This document shows, piece by piece, positions 60,461 through 64,000 of a stretch of 64,000 bases of DNA; position 1 is the first letter of the stretch; each line of letters starts with the position of its first letter. Below the pieces are notes generated by a model. It ran no database searches and was not told the origin of the DNA. It saw only the letters and a list, made by a program, of their open reading frames with translations. Source of the DNA: Kitasatospora sp. MAA19 (GTDB lineage: Bacteria; Actinomycetota; Actinomycetes; Streptomycetales; Streptomycetaceae). The translations under genes were made by a program, and so were the position numbers. The stretch covers positions 1-64,000 of the forward strand of contig NZ_JARXYZ010000009.1 of the NCBI RefSeq assembly GCF_029894125.1, given 5' to 3'.

Positions 60461-60767
60461 GCGGCTGCGGGGGCCTTCGGTGCGGTGTGATCGCGGCGGG
60501 CTTCGAACCGGTGGACGCGGGTGCGGTGTCCGGGGCGTTGCGGGTGCTGCCGCCGGTGCCGGCGGACGGGACGGTGGACATCGAGGAGGCCGTCGGAGCG
60601 GGGGTCGTCGAAATGGCGGGCGCCGAGGCGGGCACGGTGGCCCTGAGCGACGGGCCGGTTGCCGTCCTGATGTCTCCGTTGTCGCTGCACGCGGCGATCG
60701 AGAAGGCGGCGAGCGCGACGCTCGCGCCAGCGGTGAACAAGCGGGTGCGGGAGGTGCGGACGGACAT
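60408..60767 (-). CDS. Truncated lipoprotein
   Basis: ATG 60767 follows AGAAAGGGG and encodes a lipoprotein signal (RLFTAGASVALAAFSIAACSD, Cys in the lipobox IAAC), then a Thr/Ala/Ser/Pro-rich linker. The last ~30 residues (PHRRPPQPPSRPPARASRPS) lie over the mobile-element gene in another frame and look like read-through of a junction near 60490. The original C-terminal domain is gone, so the product is probably non-functional. Confidence 0.6.
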   Translation of the reverse strand: MSVRTSRTRLFTAGASVALAAFSIAACSDNGDIRTATGPSLRATVPASAPAISTTPAPTASSMSTVPSAGTGGSTRNAPDTAPASTGSKPAAITPHRRPPQPPSRPPARASRPSAATTG

Positions 60768-60960
60768 GCGGTCGTGCCCCTTTCTGCATGTGCCCAGGTG
60801 GTGCGTCGATCGGACGACCGAAGCTTGCTGAGCGAACCGTCCCAGCCGCCACGCCTGGCGCCAGGACAGGAATGCTGGGACGGCGAAAGAGGCTCTGACC
60901 AGCTGGTACGGGAAGAGCCTGGAACGCCGGAATGGGACGCCGGGGGTACGGCGGGGACGG

Positions 60961-61245
60961 ATGCCGGAGGGCACGGGGGCCGCGGAGACGGAGGAGCTCG
61001 CGCGGTTGGCACGCGAACTCAAGGCCCGCTCGGGCCCGAGCTACGGAACGCCGGCCAAGCGGCTGCACCCGAGCGCGTCGACGCCGCACCGCTCCTGCAA
61101 CGGCACGGCGCTGCCCCACGAGCACGTGCCGGCGGAGCACTTCGCACGGGTGCGCCGGGCGGCCCCGGAAGAGCCGGCGCTCGCTGATACACGACGGATA
61201 CAAGGCCCGGACGGAGACCGGCCGGACGACCGGCGCGTGGTGTGA
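60961..61245 (+). pseudogene. XRE-type HTH fragment
   Basis: ATG 60961 opens MPEGTGAAETEELARLAREL and KARSGPSYGTPAKRLHPSAST, then PHRSCNGTALPHEHVPAEHFARV, the N-terminal helix-turn-helix seen in many actinomycete regulators (SYGxLAKRLHxSxSTLHRYCNG). Key helix residues are altered (TPAKRLHPSAST, PHRSCNG), and the frame ends after 94 aa without a second domain. Probably a decayed regulator; it lies 55 nt before the three-gene operon. Confidence 0.55.
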
Positions 61246-61300
61246 CCAATGGCCGGGTACCAAGGTCCTACCGGGTTCTTGGTGTGAGGGGGCATCGAAC

Positions 61301-61705
61301 ATGCGTCTGCTCTTTTGGTCAACGGCCTTGGCGAGTAGCAGCGTTGCGGTCGCGCTCGCACTGTGGGCGACCCTCGGGGACGCCGCCGGGGCCGAGCTCG
61401 CGAGTGCCGTCGTCGGAGCGGTCGTCGGGCTCGCCGGGCTCGTCGCCTCGGTGTACGCGCTGCGGCGGGACGGACAGGCCGCGGGCAGCGCCGTCCGGGC
61501 CGACGGGCGCGGCGCGGTCGCCGCCGGAGGAAGCGTGACCGGTAACGCGATCGGCGCCGACAGCAGGGTCGCCGGCGCACCCCGGGCCCCGCGCTCCGTG
61601 TCCGGTCCGACGAGAGCCGTCTTCGCCCAGGGCGAGGGCGCGGTGGCCGCCGGGGGCGACGTCGCCGGCAACGCGCTGGGCCAGGGCGGCGAGGTGGCCG
61701 GCTGA
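61301..61705 (+). CDS. Two-TM membrane protein with AGNA-type glycine repeats
   Basis: A 134-aa protein. Helices at about residues 3-26 (LFWSTALASSSVAVALALWATL) and 32-53 (ASAVVGAVVGLAGLVASVYAL) are followed by a cytosolic glycine-rich tail with two copies of the pattern GAVAAGGxVxGNAxG (GAVAAGGSVTGNAIG, GAVAAGGDVAGNALG). The same motif opens the next protein (GAGADVAGNAIG). The stop overlaps the next start (TGATG). Unrecognised function; it looks like a membrane anchor or effector subunit for the DUF4062 partner. Confidence 0.7.
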   Translation: MRLLFWSTALASSSVAVALALWATLGDAAGAELASAVVGAVVGLAGLVASVYALRRDGQAAGSAVRADGRGAVAAGGSVTGNAIGADSRVAGAPRAPRSVSGPTRAVFAQGEGAVAAGGDVAGNALGQGGEVAG

Positions 61706-63051
61706 TGCCGGGGTCGCGCTTCCGGCGGCGCGGGAAGCAGGATCCTTCCGAACCCGAGCAGCCGACCGAGCACGTGGAGGTCCGCGGCGGCGGGGTCGGG
61801 GCCGGCGCCGATGTGGCCGGCAATGCCATCGGACCGCGCAGCTCTGTGACGAACAACTTCAACTACTACGGGACAGCGGAGCCCGACCCGCACACCGGTA
61901 CCCCGGTGCCGACCGGCACGGCACCCCCGGTAACGATCGTCCAGGACGAGCGCCGTTACCAGGTGTTCGTGAGCTCGACCAGCCTTGACCTCAAACGGCA
62001 CCGCGAAGCCGTCATCGACGAACTCGTCAAGGAGGGGTACATCCCCTCCGGCATGGAGCTCTTCGACGCCCGGTCGGAGGGCGCTTGGGAGGTCGTAGAG
62101 CGGGTGATCAACGACTGCGACTACCTCGTCCTCATCCTCGGGGCGCGCTACGGCGACCTCGCCGGAGGCGAAGTTGGTTTCACAGAGCGGGAGTACGACC
62201 ACGCCCGCTCTCTGGGCAAGCCGATCCTGGTCTTCGTCCACGCCAACCCGGTCGAGTTGCACACCGACAGCTGGCAGCCGACACCGGAAGACATGGAGCG
62301 GCTCGAGGTCTTCCGGGAGAAGGTACGGACCGAACGCCTCTGGAAGCCGTGGCGCACGACCGCGGACCTGAGGAACGGCGTCACCCGGTCGCTGCGGCTG
62401 GCGGTCCGGCACAATCCCCAGCCCGGCTGGGTCAAGGGTAACTCGACCGCTCACACCTTCTCCGCCGAGTGGCAGAACCTGGTGGCCCCGGGAACGCAGA
62501 TCGGGGTGGTTCGGATCAGCGTGGACGGGCAGGCCGGCAACGCCCTGAGCGAGAACCTCGGGAAGGCCTCGTCGATCGGGATCATGTCCACCAGCGGGAA
62601 GCGGCTGATCGAGATCCAGACGCCCTACCTGACAAAGGCACTCGCCGCCGGCGCGCGGATCCGCGTCCTGGTACCGCTCCCCGACGGGCAGTTCCTCGCC
62701 GACGTCGACGAGTCCGAGTCGCTGTGGGACCAGCGCTCGCCGATCACGGCCGAGGTGCGCGAGGTCGAGGCACGGCTGCGGGCGATCGTCCGTGAGGCCG
62801 GGGCGCGCAGTACGGCCGCCGGATCGGTCGAAATCGGCTTCTTCACCACCCACTTGCGGTCCACGATGATTCTCTGCGACCGGGCCTGGGGATGGGTCAC
62901 GCTGACCCTGCCGCCGGCGAGGGCCCCGGAGACCCCGTCCCTGGAACTCCGCGGGACCCCGGACTTCGGTCTGATCGACGCCTGCTGGAAGCACTTCGAT
63001 CGGACCTGGGCCATCGTCGGGGAGCGTGGCGAAGTGAGGACGATCTCGTGA
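61705..63051 (+). CDS. DUF4062 protein with PLD-like C-terminal domain
   Basis: A 448-aa protein in three parts. Residues about 25-60 hold a glycine repeat (VRGGGVGAGADVAGNAIG and SSVTNNFNYYG). Residues about 88-190 are a DUF4062 domain, a TIR-like flavodoxin fold: YQVFVSSTSLDLKRHREAVI, GYIPSGMELFDARSEGAWE, DCDYLVLILGARYG and EREYDHARSLGKPILVFVH. Residues about 245-448 resemble the DUF5919/PLD-like fold (GARIRVLVPLPDG, TTHLRSTMILCDRAWGWVTL, FGLIDACWKHFDRTWAIV) without an HxK motif. DUF4062 recurs in conflict-system proteins; NAD hydrolysis or signalling is possible but not shown. Coupled to both neighbours by overlapping codons. Confidence 0.78.
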   Translation: MPGSRFRRRGKQDPSEPEQPTEHVEVRGGGVGAGADVAGNAIGPRSSVTNNFNYYGTAEPDPHTGTPVPTGTAPPVTIVQDERRYQVFVSSTSLDLKRHREAVIDELVKEGYIPSGMELFDARSEGAWEVVERVINDCDYLVLILGARYGDLAGGEVGFTEREYDHARSLGKPILVFVHANPVELHTDSWQPTPEDMERLEVFREKVRTERLWKPWRTTADLRNGVTRSLRLAVRHNPQPGWVKGNSTAHTFSAEWQNLVAPGTQIGVVRISVDGQAGNALSENLGKASSIGIMSTSGKRLIEIQTPYLTKALAAGARIRVLVPLPDGQFLADVDESESLWDQRSPITAEVREVEARLRAIVREAGARSTAAGSVEIGFFTTHLRSTMILCDRAWGWVTLTLPPARAPETPSLELRGTPDFGLIDACWKHFDRTWAIVGERGEVRTIS

Positions 63052-63749
63052 GGCGGACTGCGATGGACCTGTGGGACACGGTGGCCCTCTCCCCCGCTGC
63101 GGCGAACCGGTGGCGCAACCGGCTCTCCACGGCCCAGGCCTTCATGCGGGAACGGCAGCACCTGCCGGGTGTGCTGATCGAGGTCGCGGCCCAGCACCCG
63201 CTGGTCGACCGGGCCACGCCCGGCGAGGAGTTCGCAGCCCGGCTGCGTCGCGGCCACGAGCTCTTCCAGGAGTACGCGGACACCGGTCGACCGGTGGAGA
63301 TCTACGTGCCCGGCAGCCGCCACCGGCACCTCGGGGTCGAGGACGAGAGCAGCCTCAGCCGGGCGGGCGGGGACTTCCTGGGAAAGCTCGGCATCCCGTC
63401 CTCGGCCGTCCACGGCGACGACCTCAACGAGCGGTACAAGGGCGACGCCGGCGTCTACGGTTCGGCGGACGAGTGCTTTGTCGCCGCCTCGTACTTCAAG
63501 GACGGGGACTTCGGCACGCTCGTCTCCGTCTGCTCACCGGCCCAGATGATGCGCAAGACCGTGCACTACCTGCAGTTCGGGGTGTACCCGCTGAACCACA
63601 CGGCGCCGACTCCGGAAGGCTTCCACGACTTCCTCTACGAGCTCCTGGTCGCGGTGCCCCAGGTCATGAGCACGGACGACACGCTCCAGGACGCGGGCTC
63701 GGACGGAGCGGAGCGTCTGCGGGCCGACCGCCGTCCTCCGCCCCGCTGA
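63048..63749 (+). CDS. YdcF/DUF218-like protein
   Basis: About 233 aa. GTG 63048 overlaps the DUF4062 stop (GTGA); ATG 63063 is the alternative. VEIYVPGSRHRHLGVEDESS, DFLGKLGIPSSAVHGDDLNERY, GVYGSADECFVAASYFKDG and LVSVCSPAQMMRKTVHYLQFGV follow the DUF218 (YdcF/ElyC) order: substrate loop, GIP strand, an acidic residue before the R-Y, a segment like TxxN, and the R-x-x-x-x-x-x-x-x-G end. Members bind nucleotide-like ligands in a Rossmann fold. It has no membrane helix here, unlike most ElyC-type proteins. Confidence 0.6.
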   Translation: MRRTAMDLWDTVALSPAAANRWRNRLSTAQAFMRERQHLPGVLIEVAAQHPLVDRATPGEEFAARLRRGHELFQEYADTGRPVEIYVPGSRHRHLGVEDESSLSRAGGDFLGKLGIPSSAVHGDDLNERYKGDAGVYGSADECFVAASYFKDGDFGTLVSVCSPAQMMRKTVHYLQFGVYPLNHTAPTPEGFHDFLYELLVAVPQVMSTDDTLQDAGSDGAERLRADRRPPPR

Positions 63750-63816
63750 CGCACGCCTCGACGGGGCCGTCGGGAATCTACTGGTCACTTCCAGGACTTC
63801 GGCTCGTTGGTCTGGT

Positions 63817-64000
63817 ATGGGGCGTTTCGATGAGCTGATCGGTCCGTTACGGACGAAACTGGAGGCGGTGACCCCGCATCTGAACGAGCGTCAGCGTCGG
63901 CTACCGTACGCGGCGGAGGCCCGTCAGCTCGGTCACGGCGGGATCGCCGCGGTCGCCGCGGCGGCCATGGTCTCCAAGAGCTGCATCCGCCGGGGACTGG
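63817..64000 (+). mobile_element. ISAzo13-type transposase, 5' part at window edge
   Basis: ATG 63817 opens FDELIGPLRTKLEAVTPHLN and ERQRRLPYAAEARQLGHGGI, then AAVAAAAMVSKSCIRRGL, matching the N-terminus of ISAzo13-family transposases (LNERQRRLLxGAEAxxLGHGGIxxVAxAxGVSxxTVRRG). The gene runs past the window end, so intactness cannot be judged. It borders the three-gene DUF4062 operon 67 nt away. Confidence 0.75.

Noticed and set aside
60274-62994. 906-residue minus-strand open frame over the DUF4062 operon
   Set aside because: Only its last ~60 codons look like protein (the TAG-interrupted gene). The rest is antisense to well-supported genes.

Overview
The window looks like chromosomal DNA of a high-GC filamentous actinomycete of the Streptomyces/Kitasatospora type. 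The evidence is G+C-rich codon use, a Tat-exported oxidase, a SpoIIE-type phosphatase, a SARP regulator, a gamma-butyrolactone (GBL) receptor/synthase pair and a non-ribosomal peptide synthetase (NRPS) locus. No rRNA, tRNA, CRISPR array or replication origin was recognised.

Layout. 0.1-4.1 kb: a Tat-exported FAD oxidase resembling cytokinin dehydrogenase, then a roughly 0.9 kb non-coding array of about 45 degenerate ~20-bp tandem repeats, then an overlapping SRPBCC / alpha-beta hydrolase pair; the whole block has extreme strand composition (C-rich, almost T-free). 4.6-7.2 kb: an aromatic amino acid hydroxylase next to two broken insertion sequences (IS1380-type, frameshifted; IS5-type, truncated). 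7.2-12.7 kb: NmrA-like reductase, DUF302 protein, unknown protein, vanadium-haloperoxidase-like protein and an SDR, bounded by duplicated scars of the NmrA gene tail and of the IS5 end; beside the right scar is a fragment of a group II intron maturase. 13-23 kb: membrane proteins, hydrolases, TetR and AraC regulators, two DUF1772 membrane proteins around a secreted polysaccharide deacetylase, and a second NmrA protein.

23.9-37.8 kb: a minus-strand biosynthetic locus, transcribed MFS exporter -> lone C domain -> C-A-T -> acyl-CoA dehydrogenase -> A-T -> A-T -> C-(A relic)-T-reductase. Many genes overlap by 4 nt. The terminal reductase implies release as an aldehyde or alcohol; the product cannot be named. 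38-43 kb: SpoIIE phosphatase, maleylpyruvate-isomerase-like protein, LysR, and a divergent erythromycin-esterase / double-MerR (TioE-type) pair. 43.3-46.6 kb: a complete GBL cassette (SARP, receptor, AfsA-type synthase); four sequences fitting the autoregulatory element (ARE) consensus lie upstream of all three genes. It may control the NRPS locus (inference).

46.7-59.2 kb: DUF5959 protein, DHA2-type MFS pump, a NarL-type response regulator and convergent histidine kinase with an ABC/FtsX-type transporter, a ketopantoate-reductase-like pair, a lipoprotein, and an MFS pump with an ArsR-type regulator preceded by palindromes. 59.4-64 kb: decayed mobile DNA (frameshifted serine resolvase, a gene with an in-frame TAG, a truncated lipoprotein, an HTH fragment) borders a compact three-gene operon: a two-TM protein with AGNA-type glycine repeats, a DUF4062/PLD-like protein carrying the same repeat, and a YdcF/DUF218-like protein. 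An ISAzo13-type transposase begins just beyond it. This operon is the best candidate for an undescribed system, possibly defence or signalling.
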